Part shown: in pieces, positions 44,009-54,507 of the stretch | Layout of the letters: each line of letters begins with the position of its first letter | Position numbering within the stretch: position 1 is the first letter of the stretch | Assembly (NCBI GenBank): GCA_963849695.1 | Contig: CAWKIT010000032.1 | Coordinates: forward strand, 62,001-126,000 | Length of the DNA stretch: 64,000 bases | Direction: 5' to 3' | DNA from: DASSUW01 sp963849695 | GTDB lineage: Bacteria; Actinomycetota; Thermoleophilia; Solirubrobacterales; Solirubrobacteraceae | Translations under genes and position numbers: made by a program | The notes under the pieces: model-generated | Database searches by the model: none | What the model was told of the DNA's origin: nothing | The model's input: the letters and a program-made list of their open reading frames with translations, nothing else

Positions 44009-44887
44009 CTAGCCCGCGATCCGGCGCGTCTCCTCCACGTCGGCGCCCATCTGCTCGACCAGGGCTTCGACGCTGTCGAACCGGCGCTCGCCGCGCAGCC
44101 GCTCCACGAAGTCGAGCCGCATCCCGCGACCGTAGATGTCGCCCTCGAAGTCGAGCAGGAAGGCCTCGACCAACAGCCCGCGACCGGTCTTGAACGTCGG
44201 CCGCACGCCGACGTTCACGGCCGCGACGAAGGCCGAGCCGTCGATCGTGGCGCGGCACGCATAGATCCCATGGTCGGGGACCACCAGCCGCGGGTCGGGC
44301 ACCAGGTTCGCCGTCGGGAACCCGAGCGAGCGGCCGCGCTTGTCGCCGTGCGCGATCGTGCCGCGCATCTGGAACGGCGCTCCCAGGAAACGCGCCGCGG
44401 CGGCGACGTCACCCGCCGCCACCAGCCCGCGGATATGCGTCGAGGAGATGATCTCCCCGTCGAGCTCGACCAGCTCGACGACCCGCGTCTCGAACGCGCG
44501 CTGCTCGCGCAGCAGCGCCGCGTCGCCACGAGCGCGATTGCCGAAGCGGAAGTTCTCGCCGACCGACACGCGCTCGGCGCCGAGCCGGCCGGCCAGCTCC
44601 TGGTCGATGAACTCCTGCGCGGTCTGGGCCATGCGCGCGCCGTCGAACGGGATCACCACGAGCTCGTCGACCCCGAGGCCGGCGATCAGGTCGGCCTTGA
44701 TCTCGAGCGACGTCAGCAGCTTCGGCGCGCTGTCCGGCGCCACCACCGTGCGCGGGTGCGGCTCGAAGGTCAGCACCGTGTCGGCGCCGCGGATCACCTC
44801 GCGGTGGCCGAGGTGCACGCCGTCGAACTCGCCCACGGCGAGATGGCGCGGCCGCCGCGCGGCGTCGGGGAGCCAGGTGACATCCAT
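44009..44887 (-). CDS. ribF: Bifunctional riboflavin kinase/FAD synthetase
   Basis: 292 residues. The FAD-synthetase domain has VGEFDGVHLGHREVI and GENFRFGNRARGD. The riboflavin kinase domain has GRSLGFPTANL, MRLDFVERLRGERRFDS and a closing Ala/Asp helix. It makes FMN and FAD from riboflavin. ATG 44887 overlaps the truB stop by one base (TGATG), a common coupled pair. Confidence 0.95.
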   Translation of the reverse strand: MDVTWLPDAARRPRHLAVGEFDGVHLGHREVIRGADTVLTFEPHPRTVVAPDSAPKLLTSLEIKADLIAGLGVDELVVIPFDGARMAQTAQEFIDQELAGRLGAERVSVGENFRFGNRARGDAALLREQRAFETRVVELVELDGEIISSTHIRGLVAAGDVAAAARFLGAPFQMRGTIAHGDKRGRSLGFPTANLVPDPRLVVPDHGIYACRATIDGSAFVAAVNVGVRPTFKTGRGLLVEAFLLDFEGDIYGRGMRLDFVERLRGERRFDSVEALVEQMGADVEETRRIAG

Positions 44888-45712
44888 CAGCCGCGGAAGC
44901 CTACGACGGGCTTGAGCAGGCCGCCCGGCCGCGGCTCGGCAAGCGCGATCAGGCCCGCGTCGTCGCGCAGGCGGACGACGCCGTGGAGTGCAGGCGCCCG
45001 CTTCCACCGCCACCCCGTGGAGTGCAGGGGCGCCCGCTTCGACCGCCACCCCGTGGCCTGCGCGCCGCGCGGCGTCACCGGCCAGCTCGACGGCCGGCAG
45101 GAACCGCAAAGCCTCGTCGAGGGGCACCATCCGCTCCGGGTCGGCATCACCCACCTCGAACGGCCCGATCCCCGTCCGCCGCAGCTCGAGGCAGTACGCG
45201 TCACCGAGGTCGGCGATCAGTGACCGCACGTACGTCCCCGACGAGCACTCGATCTCGAACCCCGCGCGCTCGCCGTCCCGCCACAGCAGCGCGAACCGCG
45301 AGACGTGCACCGAGCGTTCAGCGAGCTCCACGGCCTCGCCCCGCCGCGCGAGGGCGTACGCCCGCCTGCCCCCGACCTTGACCGCCGAGTACGCGGGCGG
45401 GCGCTGGCGGATCGTGCCGGTCGGCAGGGCCTCGAGTGACGGCATGCGACCGGCCGCGATCTCGCCCTCGACGTCGCCGGTGGTGGACACATGGCCCAGC
45501 CGCGCCACCGTCTCGTAGCGTTTGGGCAGGGCCATGAGAAACCGCTGCGCGCGCGTCGCTCGGCCGACGAGCACCAGCAGCAGCCCCGTCGCGAAGGGAT
45601 CGAGGGTTCCCGCGTGTCCGACCTTCGAGGACAGGCGACGGCGCTGGGAAGCCACCACGTCGTGCGACGTCACCCCCGCGGGCTTGTCGACGAGGATGAC
45701 GCCGTCAGCCAC
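44887..45712 (-). CDS. truB: tRNA pseudouridine(55) synthase TruB, with tandem repeat and frame break near the 3' end
   Basis: The N-terminal part is intact: ILVDKPAGVTSHDVV, VGHAGTLDPFATGLLLVLVG (catalytic Asp), YSAVKVGGRRAYALAR, CSSGTYVRSLIADLG. After FLPAVELAGDAARRAGH, the segment GVAVEAGAPALH is duplicated by a tandem repeat (44982-45051). The copy nearer the stop is not a multiple of three, so the frame breaks near 44994. The final VVRLRDDAGLIALAEPRPGG is in another frame and ends at TGA 44887. The length is 3n+1. Either one extra base or slippage in the repeat. GTG 45712, one base after the nrnA stop. Confidence 0.88.
44982..45051. repeat. Tandem repeat (34 and 36 bp units) in the truB 3' region
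   Basis: Units 44982-45015 and 45016-45051 both read CGTGGAGTGCAGG...CGCCCGCTT...ACCGCCAC. They differ by a 2-bp gap (CAGG-C against CAGGGGC) and one substitution. A third CGTGG begins at 45052. The 36-bp unit keeps frame and encodes 12 residues; the 34-bp unit does not. Confidence 0.75.
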
Positions 45713-45713
45713 C

Positions 45714-46709
45714 CTACAACTGCTCGGACAGCGCGCCGCGCAGGAACTCGACCAGCGCCGGGAAGTCCATGTCGGTCGAGAAGCCGGCCGCCCGCCGGTG
45801 GCCGCCGCCCCCCGCCGCCCGCGCGATCGCGGAAACGTCGACGCGGTCGTCGGTCGCGCGCAGCGAGACCTTGCGCTTCGGCGTGGCGCCGTCGCCCAGC
45901 AGGTCGCGCACCAGGCCGGCCACAGCCGTCCCCTCGACCGAGCGCAGATGGTCGACCACACCCTCCGAGTAGCTCTCGTCGGCGCCGGTGAGCCGGTAGT
46001 CGTCGAGCGTGAGGTGGGTCACGGTCAGCAGCCCGCCGTCGTAGCGCTGGACGTTCGACAGCCCGCGCGCCAGCAGCTCGAGCTTGCCCTGCGGGATCCC
46101 CTCGTACAGGCGACGGTAGATCGCGTGCACGTCGATCCCGCCGTCGATCAGCTCAGCCGCCATCTCGTGCGCGCGCGAGCCCGTGTTCTCGTACATGAAG
46201 CGCCCGGTGTCGGTCACCACGCCCACGTACAGCGCCTCGGCGATCGGCTGCGTGACCTCCACGCCGAGCCCCTTCGCGAGGTCCCACACCATCTCCGCCG
46301 TGCACGAGGCGTGCGGGTCCACGTGATTCAGAGTCCCGAACCGCGTGTTGTCGTGGTGGTGGTCGATGTTGAGGATGCACCGGCCCGAGCGCTCGAGGGC
46401 GGCCGCCGGCGTGCGCGCGATGTTGCCGCAGTCCAGGAACACCATGATCCGCTCGGAAAGGTCGGCCGGCGGCTGGGTGACCAGCCCCTCGAGCCGGATG
46501 AACCGGTACTCGTACGGCAGCGGGAACTCGTCGGCGGGCAGGAACGCCACCGAGTCCTTGCCGAGCGCGGTCAGGATGTGCTGCATGGCGGCCAGCGAGC
46601 CGACCGCGTCGCCGTCGGGTCGCTCGTGCGTGGTGAGCAGGAACTTGTCCTGGTCGCGCAGGGTCGCGAGCGCCTGGTCGCGGGTGGGTCGGGCTCCGTT
46701 GTCGGACAC
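45714..46709 (-). CDS. nrnA: DHH/DHHA1 phosphoesterase, NrnA-type
   Basis: 331 residues. DHH motifs: TTHERPDGDAVGSL, VFLDCGN, the signature NIDHHHDNTRFG and DTGRFMYENT; the C-terminal DHHA1 has the GGGGHRRAAG motif. NrnA degrades nanoRNA and, in several species, pAp or pApA from c-di-AMP. The gene order rbfA-nrnA-truB-ribF is standard for Gram-positives. GTG 46709 overlaps the rbfA stop by one base. Confidence 0.92.
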   Translation of the reverse strand: MSDNGARPTRDQALATLRDQDKFLLTTHERPDGDAVGSLAAMQHILTALGKDSVAFLPADEFPLPYEYRFIRLEGLVTQPPADLSERIMVFLDCGNIARTPAAALERSGRCILNIDHHHDNTRFGTLNHVDPHASCTAEMVWDLAKGLGVEVTQPIAEALYVGVVTDTGRFMYENTGSRAHEMAAELIDGGIDVHAIYRRLYEGIPQGKLELLARGLSNVQRYDGGLLTVTHLTLDDYRLTGADESYSEGVVDHLRSVEGTAVAGLVRDLLGDGATPKRKVSLRATDDRVDVSAIARAAGGGGHRRAAGFSTDMDFPALVEFLRGALSEQL

Positions 46710-47092
46710 TAATGGTTCCCCCGGCCAGGGGTGTTTCCCGGGGGAACCACGTCCTCGGCCTCGCGCTCGAGCAGCTCCTCGATCCGCTCCGCGCGGTCGA
46801 GGGTGTCGTCGTACACGAAGTCGAGCGTCGGCGTGTGCTTGAGGTGCAGCTCGTCGGCCACCCGCCGCTGCAGGTAGCCGTGCGCCGACCGCAGGCCGTC
46901 GAGCGTGCGCCGGCGCACCGCTCCGCCGCCCAGGACGGACACGTATACCCGCGCCTGGCGCAGGTCTGGGGATGTCTTGACTGATGTCACCGTGACGAAT
47001 CCGACCCGTGGATCCTTCAGCTCAGACGTGATCACACCGGACAGGACCTCCCTCATGGCCTCGTCCACGCGCCGCATCCGGCCGCCGGTCAT
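46709..47092 (-). CDS. rbfA: Ribosome-binding factor A
   Basis: 127 residues. RbfA KH-like fold: MRRVDEAMREVLSGVITSELKDPRVGFVTVTSVKTSPDLRQARVYVSVLG. It assists late 16S processing and cold adaptation. ATG 47092 overlaps the upstream stop as ATGA; the in-frame ATG at 47116 is less likely. The C terminus is acidic then Gly/Pro-rich. Confidence 0.93.
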   Translation of the reverse strand: MTGGRMRRVDEAMREVLSGVITSELKDPRVGFVTVTSVKTSPDLRQARVYVSVLGGGAVRRRTLDGLRSAHGYLQRRVADELHLKHTPTLDFVYDDTLDRAERIEELLEREAEDVVPPGNTPGRGNH

Positions 47093-47409
47093 CGTAGTGA
47101 CTCCAAGTCTTCCCATGACGCAACACGCCGCTCGACCCGCACCCCTTGTGGAAACCGGGCGTCCAACATACGTTGAACGTTGTCCGCAGCCTCCGTGCAG
47201 CGGCCCGGCGAGCCGGCCGTAAGCGCTACCGCAAGCGTCGCACGTTGCCACGCATCGTGATGCGCGACCTCGGCGACGGTGGCGCCGCAGCGCTCCCGCA
47301 GCCGCGCCTTCACGCGGTTGAGCTCGGCGCGCTTGCCCTTGAGCGACGCGACGTCCGGGAAGTGCAGGTGGACGCGCATGAGCACGACGAACGCGGGTTC
47401 GTCGGACAC
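47089..47409 (-). CDS. ylxP: DUF503 family protein YlxP
   Basis: 106 residues, DUF503: FVVLMRVHLHFPDVASLKGKRAELNRVKARLRERCGATVAEVAHHDAWQRATLAVAL. Small proteins of this family sit between infB and rbfA in Gram-positives; a ribosome-related role is assumed from context. GTG 47409, 3 bp after the infB stop. Confidence 0.88.
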   Translation of the reverse strand: MSDEPAFVVLMRVHLHFPDVASLKGKRAELNRVKARLRERCGATVAEVAHHDAWQRATLAVALTAGSPGRCTEAADNVQRMLDARFPQGVRVERRVASWEDLESLR

Positions 47410-47412
47410 GCC

Positions 47413-49745
<2,333 letters not shown>

Positions 49746-49773
<28 letters not shown>

Positions 49774-50009
49774 GTGCTGATGAAGTCTACGGTGTCCTTT
49801 GGGATGGTCAGCGGGCCCTTCAGGGCCCGCTGGAAGCCGCCGCGGGCAACCGCGGCGTCGAAGCAATCGCGTGTCCGATGGACCCAGGCGCCGCGACCCT
49901 CGAGGCGCGCCCCCGGATCGGGCACGAGGCGACCCCCCACGGTAGCGAAGCGGTGAAGCAGCGTCCGCGGGGCGCGCTCACCGCACCCCGCGCACCGCCT
50001 CAGAGGCAT
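49746..50009 (-). CDS. ylxR: YlxR family RNA-binding protein (DUF448)
   Basis: 87 residues. The DUF448 signature is near the N terminus: MPLRRCAGCGERAPRTLLHRF, then GRGAWVHRTRDCFDAAVARGGFQRAL. Always found between nusA and infB. It binds RNA and, in Bacillus, affects transcription of many genes. ATG 50009. The last nine codons overlap the infB start region in another frame. Confidence 0.9.
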
Positions 50010-50021
50010 CTGGCCGGAGAC

Positions 50022-51299
50022 TCAGGCCTGACCGACTACGTCGGTGTCCCTGCCCTCCAGCGCCTGATGGGAGTCCAGGCCGCAGTAGCGCGAGCTCGGC
50101 AGGGCCGCGTTCGGGCACCGGCGGCCGTTGGCGAGGATCGCGTGGCAGCGCCCGCCGAGCTCCTCGCCCTCCTCCTCATAGCCGCTCTCGCTCTCCTGCT
50201 TGGAGAACTCGGTCTCGGACCGGATGTCGACGCGCCAGCCGGTGAGACGGGCGGCGAGCCGGGCGTTCTGGCCCTCGCGGCCGATCGCCAGCGAGAGCTG
50301 GTCGTCCGGCACGATCACCGTCGCCTGCTTGCCACCGTCGTCGACCAGCACCTCGCGCACGCGCGCGGGACTGAGCGCCTTGGCGACGAAGCGGGCGGGC
50401 TCGTCGTTGTACGGGATGATGTCGATCTTCTCGCCGCGCAGCTCGGACACGACCATCCGCACGCGCGACCCTCGAGGGCCGACGCAGGCGCCGACCGGGT
50501 CGACCCCGTCGGCGTGCGAGATGACCGCGATCTTCGACCGGTAGCCGGGCTCGCGGGCGACGTTGGTGATCTCCACCAGGCCGTCGGCGATCTCCGGCAC
50601 CTCGAGCTCGAACAGCTTCTTGATCAGCTCCGGATCGCGGCGCGACACGATGATGCTCGGCCCGCGGGTGGAGGACGAGACCTCCTTGATCACGGCCTTG
50701 ATCCGCTGCGAGTGGTCGTATCGCTCGCCGTCGACCTGCTCGGACTTGGGCAGCAGCGCCTCGACCCGCTCGCGCAGCTGCACGAGCGTGTAGCGCGAGT
50801 CCGACTGCTGGACGATGCCGGTGATCAGCTCGCCGACGCGGTCGCGGTACTCCTCGAACATCATGTCGCGCTCGGCCTCGCGGATCCGCTGCAGGATCAC
50901 CTGCTTGGCGGTCTGCGCGGCGATCCGCCCGAAGTCGTGCGGCGTCACGTCGCGGGTGTCGATCTGGTCGTCGAACTCGGCCAGGCGCGCGGGGTCGATG
51001 TCGGGCGCCTCGGGGATGATCACCTCGCCGGTCTCCGGGTCCACGCGGCGCTCCTCGAGCGTCGCGGCCTCCTCGGCCTCGTCGAGCAGCTGCTCCTCGA
51101 GGTCCGGCGGCAGCAGCAGCTCGTCGACCCGGAAGTCGCCGGAATCGCGGTCCATCCGCACGCGCGCGTAGCGGGCGGCGCCGGGCTGCTTCTTGTAGGC
51201 GGAGAGCAGGGCGTCCTCGAGGGCGAGCATGAGCTTCTCCTCCGAGATGCCCTTCTCTCTTCCGAGGACGCGCACGGCTTCGACGATCTCTTGCGACAT
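50022..51299 (-). CDS. nusA: Transcription elongation/termination factor NusA with an extra C-terminal Cys cluster
   Basis: 425 residues. NTD (EIVEAVRVLGREKGISEEKLMLALEDALLSAYKK), S1 (about 135-200), KH1 and KH2 (DPVGACVGPRGSRVRMVVSELRGEKIDII and QLSLAIGREGQNARLAARLTGW). NusA controls pausing, termination and antitermination. Beyond KH2 is a short acidic linker, then a compact C-x9-C-x10-C-x4-H cluster at about 385-411 (GRCHAILANGRRCPNAALPS, then SRYCGLDSH), which resembles small zinc-binding CCCH motifs and replaces the acidic repeats of enterobacterial NusA. Starts 3 bp after rimP. Confidence 0.95.
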   Translation of the reverse strand: MSQEIVEAVRVLGREKGISEEKLMLALEDALLSAYKKQPGAARYARVRMDRDSGDFRVDELLLPPDLEEQLLDEAEEAATLEERRVDPETGEVIIPEAPDIDPARLAEFDDQIDTRDVTPHDFGRIAAQTAKQVILQRIREAERDMMFEEYRDRVGELITGIVQQSDSRYTLVQLRERVEALLPKSEQVDGERYDHSQRIKAVIKEVSSSTRGPSIIVSRRDPELIKKLFELEVPEIADGLVEITNVAREPGYRSKIAVISHADGVDPVGACVGPRGSRVRMVVSELRGEKIDIIPYNDEPARFVAKALSPARVREVLVDDGGKQATVIVPDDQLSLAIGREGQNARLAARLTGWRVDIRSETEFSKQESESGYEEEGEELGGRCHAILANGRRCPNAALPSSRYCGLDSHQALEGRDTDVVGQA

Positions 51300-51302
51300 G
51301 CC

Positions 51303-51719
51303 TCAGTCCCCCACGAGGTTCGATCGGTCAATATCGGTGTAGGCGATCGAGACGACGCCGGTCTCGGCGGCGACGGTCACGCCGTCGTCGCCCGCGTCGA
51401 GCAGTTCGCCTGTGAACGAGCGCCGCCCGTCGCGGGCGTCGCGCGTGCGCACGCGCGCGCGCCGGCCGACGTAGCGGCGGAAATGCTCGGGCTTGGTGAG
51501 CGGTCGCTCGACGCCGGGCGAGGAGACCTCGAGCGCGTATTTCTCGCGCACCTCCGGCAGTTGCTTGGTGACGCGCTCGCACATGTCGAGCGTCACGCCG
51601 TCCGGGTGATCGATGAAGAGCCTGACGAGCTTGCCCCCCACGACCTCTGCCAGCAGCACCTCGACCCCCGGCTCCGCCGTCGAGAGCCGGGCTTCGATAT
51701 CTGCCTGGATCGTGCTCAT
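51303..51719 (-). CDS. rimP: Ribosome maturation factor RimP
   Basis: 138 residues with RimP features: PGVEVLLAEVVGGKLVRLFIDHPDGVTLDMCERVTKQL and YALEVSSPGVERPLTKPEHFRRYVG. It helps 30S maturation. ATG 51719 is chosen because GGGGAA lies 4 nt upstream; in-frame ATG 51731 is the alternative. First gene of rimP-nusA-ylxR-infB-ylxP-rbfA-nrnA-truB-ribF. A strong terminator-like hairpin ends just 20 bp upstream. Confidence 0.92.
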   Translation of the reverse strand: MSTIQADIEARLSTAEPGVEVLLAEVVGGKLVRLFIDHPDGVTLDMCERVTKQLPEVREKYALEVSSPGVERPLTKPEHFRRYVGRRARVRTRDARDGRRSFTGELLDAGDDGVTVAAETGVVSIAYTDIDRSNLVGD

Positions 51720-51738
51720 CAGATTCCCCATCTTCATG

Positions 51739-51764
51739 AAAAAAGCGGGCCAGCGCCCGCTTTT
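51739..51764 (-). terminator. Intrinsic terminator/attenuator directly in front of rimP
   Basis: AAAAGCGGGC-CAGC-GCCCGCTTTT is a perfect inverted repeat. On the minus strand the stem GCGGGC/GCCCGC is followed by six Ts, a textbook Rho-independent terminator; the plus strand has four Ts. It lies between the TPR gene and rimP, downstream of a TATAAAT -10 candidate (51800-51805), so it may end the upstream operon and also attenuate rimP-nusA-infB. Confidence 0.75.
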
Positions 51765-51799
51765 CCGTGGCCTGTCGGCCGACAAAAAGCTGTGGGGTA

Positions 51800-51805
51800 T
51801 TTATA
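51800..51805 (-). promoter_or_regulatory. -10 box (TATAAA) for the rimP-nusA-infB operon
   Basis: The minus strand reads GGTGCTATAAATAC, the strongest -10 in the window. No good -35 is found at 16-18 nt. Transcription would start near 51793 and run about 30 nt before meeting the terminator hairpin. Confidence 0.5.
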
Positions 51806-51837
51806 GCACCGGAGGGGCCTACGCAGCCTTCGCTGCA

Positions 51838-51891
51838 CGGCAAAAGCCGAGGCGCGATTTGGGCTGGCAGACGGTCAGGCGGCTTTTGCCG
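51838..51891. repeat. 12-bp inverted repeat over the 3' end of the TPR gene
   Basis: CGGCAAAAGCCG (51838-51849) and CGGCTTTTGCCG (51880-51891) are exact reverse complements 30 bp apart. Each is also a small hairpin by itself. The right half encodes the C-terminal AAKAA of the TPR protein. It may be a 3' stem-loop ending or protecting that transcript. Confidence 0.5.
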
Positions 51892-52234
51892 CACGCTCTC
51901 TGTAGATGCGGTAGTCGCGCCGCTCGGGGCGCAGATGGGACGCGAGCGTGAGCGGTTTGCGGGCCTCCGCGAGGCGGCCCAGCTCCATCAGGGCGCGCCC
52001 CAGGCAGAACAGCGCATAGTCGTTGGTCGGCGCCCGCTCGACGACCGCCTCGAACTCCACCCGCGCCTCCTCGAACTGGCGCGAGCGGAAGTAGGCACGA
52101 CCGAGCGCCTCGCGGATCGAGGTCTTCCCCGGCTCCAGCTCGGCAGCCTTGGAGAGAGGCACCGTCGCCGAGTTGAAGTCCCCCGCCTCCAGGAGCGCCG
52201 TGCCGCGCTTGAACAGGTCGTACACGTCGTCCAT
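51875..52234 (-). CDS. Small TPR-repeat protein
   Basis: 119 residues with about three tetratricopeptide repeats: VYDLFKRGTALLEAGDFNSATVPLSKAAELEP, SIREALGRAYFRSRQFEEARVEFEAVVERAP and YALFCLGRALMELGRLAEARKPLTLASHLRP. No signal peptide. A protein-protein interaction adaptor of unknown partner. ATG 52234, 17 bp after the transglutaminase gene on the same strand. Confidence 0.85.
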   Translation of the reverse strand: MDDVYDLFKRGTALLEAGDFNSATVPLSKAAELEPGKTSIREALGRAYFRSRQFEEARVEFEAVVERAPTNDYALFCLGRALMELGRLAEARKPLTLASHLRPERRDYRIYRERAAKAA

Positions 52235-52251
52235 GGAGCACCGAGTGTAGG

Positions 52252-54507
52252 TCAGCGCGCCCGCGGCGGGAGCGCCCACCATGCGCGCACCCGGCCGCCG
52301 AGCCCCATGCCGCGCGCCAGCTCGGCCCGCAGCCCGCGGCGCTGCGCCGAGGTCGGGGAGCCCTGCCGGCCGCCGTAGCGCAGGTCGCGCACGGCGCGCA
52401 CGTAGCCGGCCGCGGCGGGGCTGCGGGCGAACCGCTCCTCGAGCGAGCGCAGGGTGGTGGCCGGACCCGAATAGCGGTTCGTGCGCCGCAGCGCCCGCTC
52501 CAGCTCGGCGACCGCGACCGCCGCCGGCGGGGTCGCCGCGCGGCGCCGGCGCCGGCGCCACAGCAGCACGCCGCCCGCCGCGAACGCGAGCGCGGCCAGC
52601 GCGCCGAGCGCGATCAGGACCCACGACGGGCCCTCGTCGGCGGCGAGCGCCCGCCGGCCGGGATCGGACGGCACGTCGCCGCCGAGGCTCGGCGGGCCGA
52701 TTCCCGCGCTCGCGCCACCGCCGGCGTCGGCTTCGTCGGGCTGCGAGCGCGGCGGCGCGTCGGCCGGCGTCGGGTCGAACGTGACCCAGCCGATGCCGCC
52801 GTACCAGACCTCGACCCACGAGTGGGCGTCCAGGTCGCGCACCACGTACTCGCGCGTCTTGCTGTCGAGCGAGCCCGAGGTGAAGCCGGTCACCACCCGC
52901 GCCGGCACACCGGCCATCCGCAGCAGCAGCGCCATCGCGCCCGAGTACTGCTGGCAGTAGCCGCGCTTGGCGTCGAACAGGAAGCCCTCCAGGTTGAACG
53001 CCGACGCCGGCGGCGTCTCCGTGTACGCGAACCCGCGCCGCAGGTACCGGAGCACGGCCTGCACGAGGTCCTCCTGGGTCTCGGCCTGACGGCGGAGCTG
53101 TTGCGAGAGGTCCCATGTGCGCCGGTAGGGACCCTCCGCGAGCACGCGGTTGGCAACTGCAGGCGGCACCGCCTGCGTGTTGCCCGAGGTGCGCGCCTCG
53201 ACCGTCGTGAGCTCGTCCTCGAAGGCCGGGAAATAGAACTCGTAGCGCGGCGCGCCGGTCTGGATCCTGTCCCCGGCCGGCAGAACGAGCCGCCGGAACG
53301 GGGCCAGGTCGACTTGCGCGGCGTCGTTGGGAGCCTCGCGACGCTCGCTCTCGTTCGTCGACGGCGTGTATACGCTCGCGCTGTAGGCGTCGCCGCGGCG
53401 CAGCGTGCGCCCGGCGACCCACGTGCCGTCACCGCGCGGCGTCTCGCGGATGGTCGGCGCGTCGACGGAGTCGGCGTAGCCGGCGGTGACGTACTCACGG
53501 CTGGCGAGGTTGCGGATCGTGACGCTGATCTCCTGCATGCCCTCGTCGATCGCCTCTTCGTCCTGGGGCAGCCCGGGGTCGTCGTCTCGCGAGGGTTCCT
53601 GGGCCCAGTACAGGCCGTCGAAGCCGTCGAGGTTGGCGGCCTTCCAGTACGCCGGCCGCCGCTCGGCGCGCACGCGCAGCAGCTCGCGGCCGTCGCGCGG
53701 CCAGTCGAGCGGGCCGTAGGTGTGGTCCCACGAGAAGGCCGTCGAGCGCGCGGAGGCCGCGCCCAGCGCCCAGCTCTCGTAGTCCCACCACGGCGTGTCG
53801 CGGTCCAGGGCCGGCGCGAGCATCAGCGCCAGCACGGCGATGCCGGCGGCCACCAGGCCGGCGTTGCTCGCGTCGCCGACGCGCAGCTTCTCGAGCCGCA
53901 GGAACGCGAGCACGAGCAGCGCCAGCGCGGCGCCGCGCAGGAACTCGTTCTCGAAGTCGAGCGAGACCGCGGGCACCGCGTAGAGCGCCACCAGCAGCGT
54001 GAGCGCGAGGCCGGGGAAGCCGATCCGCCCGCGGCGCGGCCAGAAGGCGGCGATCGCGGCGGCGGTCACGAGCACGGTGCCGCCGAGCGGGATCACCGTG
54101 CGCGTCCACTCGTCGACGCCGCGGTACGGCACGCGCACGCCGGGGAGCGACTCGACCCCGCGGCTGATGCCGGAGGCGAGCGAGCCCCAGCGGTCGGGCC
54201 GCAGCAGCTCGTCGGCGATGCCGCCGCCGAGCAGCGCGAGGGCGAGGGCGACGAAGCTGGTCGCGATCGCGGCCGCCGGCCGCGCGCGGTCGTCGAGGCG
54301 CCCGGCGTACAGGAGGCCGATGATCGCCAGCGAAGCGGCGCCGAGCGCGTACAGCGCGCGCTCGGGCGCCGGCGGGTCCAGCAGGACCATCCAGTGCAGT
54401 CCGCCGAAGCCCGCGAGCGCGAGGAAGGCGAGCCCGCGCGCGAGCGGCACGGGGAGCGTCGGATCGCTTTCCACCGCGCGCGGGGCGCGTGCGGCGACCG
54501 CGGTCAT
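52252..54507 (-). CDS. Transglutaminase-like membrane protein (TgpA family)
   Basis: 751 residues. Seven or so N-terminal membrane helices (about 20-260), a large extracytoplasmic part with a transglutaminase core (FDAKRGYCQQYSGAMALLLRMAGVPARVVTGF, then DLDAHSWVEVWY and GWVTFDPTPA), supplying Cys-His-Asp, and a last helix at about 605-625 before a basic tail with a DUF4129-like region. It goes with DUF58 and MoxR genes in a widespread module. Precise substrate unknown. ATG 54507 overlaps the DUF58 stop (ATGA). Confidence 0.9.
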   Translation of the reverse strand: MTAVAARAPRAVESDPTLPVPLARGLAFLALAGFGGLHWMVLLDPPAPERALYALGAASLAIIGLLYAGRLDDRARPAAAIATSFVALALALLGGGIADELLRPDRWGSLASGISRGVESLPGVRVPYRGVDEWTRTVIPLGGTVLVTAAAIAAFWPRRGRIGFPGLALTLLVALYAVPAVSLDFENEFLRGAALALLVLAFLRLEKLRVGDASNAGLVAAGIAVLALMLAPALDRDTPWWDYESWALGAASARSTAFSWDHTYGPLDWPRDGRELLRVRAERRPAYWKAANLDGFDGLYWAQEPSRDDDPGLPQDEEAIDEGMQEISVTIRNLASREYVTAGYADSVDAPTIRETPRGDGTWVAGRTLRRGDAYSASVYTPSTNESERREAPNDAAQVDLAPFRRLVLPAGDRIQTGAPRYEFYFPAFEDELTTVEARTSGNTQAVPPAVANRVLAEGPYRRTWDLSQQLRRQAETQEDLVQAVLRYLRRGFAYTETPPASAFNLEGFLFDAKRGYCQQYSGAMALLLRMAGVPARVVTGFTSGSLDSKTREYVVRDLDAHSWVEVWYGGIGWVTFDPTPADAPPRSQPDEADAGGGASAGIGPPSLGGDVPSDPGRRALAADEGPSWVLIALGALAALAFAAGGVLLWRRRRRRAATPPAAVAVAELERALRRTNRYSGPATTLRSLEERFARSPAAAGYVRAVRDLRYGGRQGSPTSAQRRGLRAELARGMGLGGRVRAWWALPPRAR

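Noticed and set aside
41780..45223. A 1,147-codon open frame on the plus strand opposite recD2, ribF and truB
   Set aside because: It is the antisense shadow of high-GC genes with clear family motifs on the minus strand; its own product is low-complexity Arg/Ala/His/Asp-rich.
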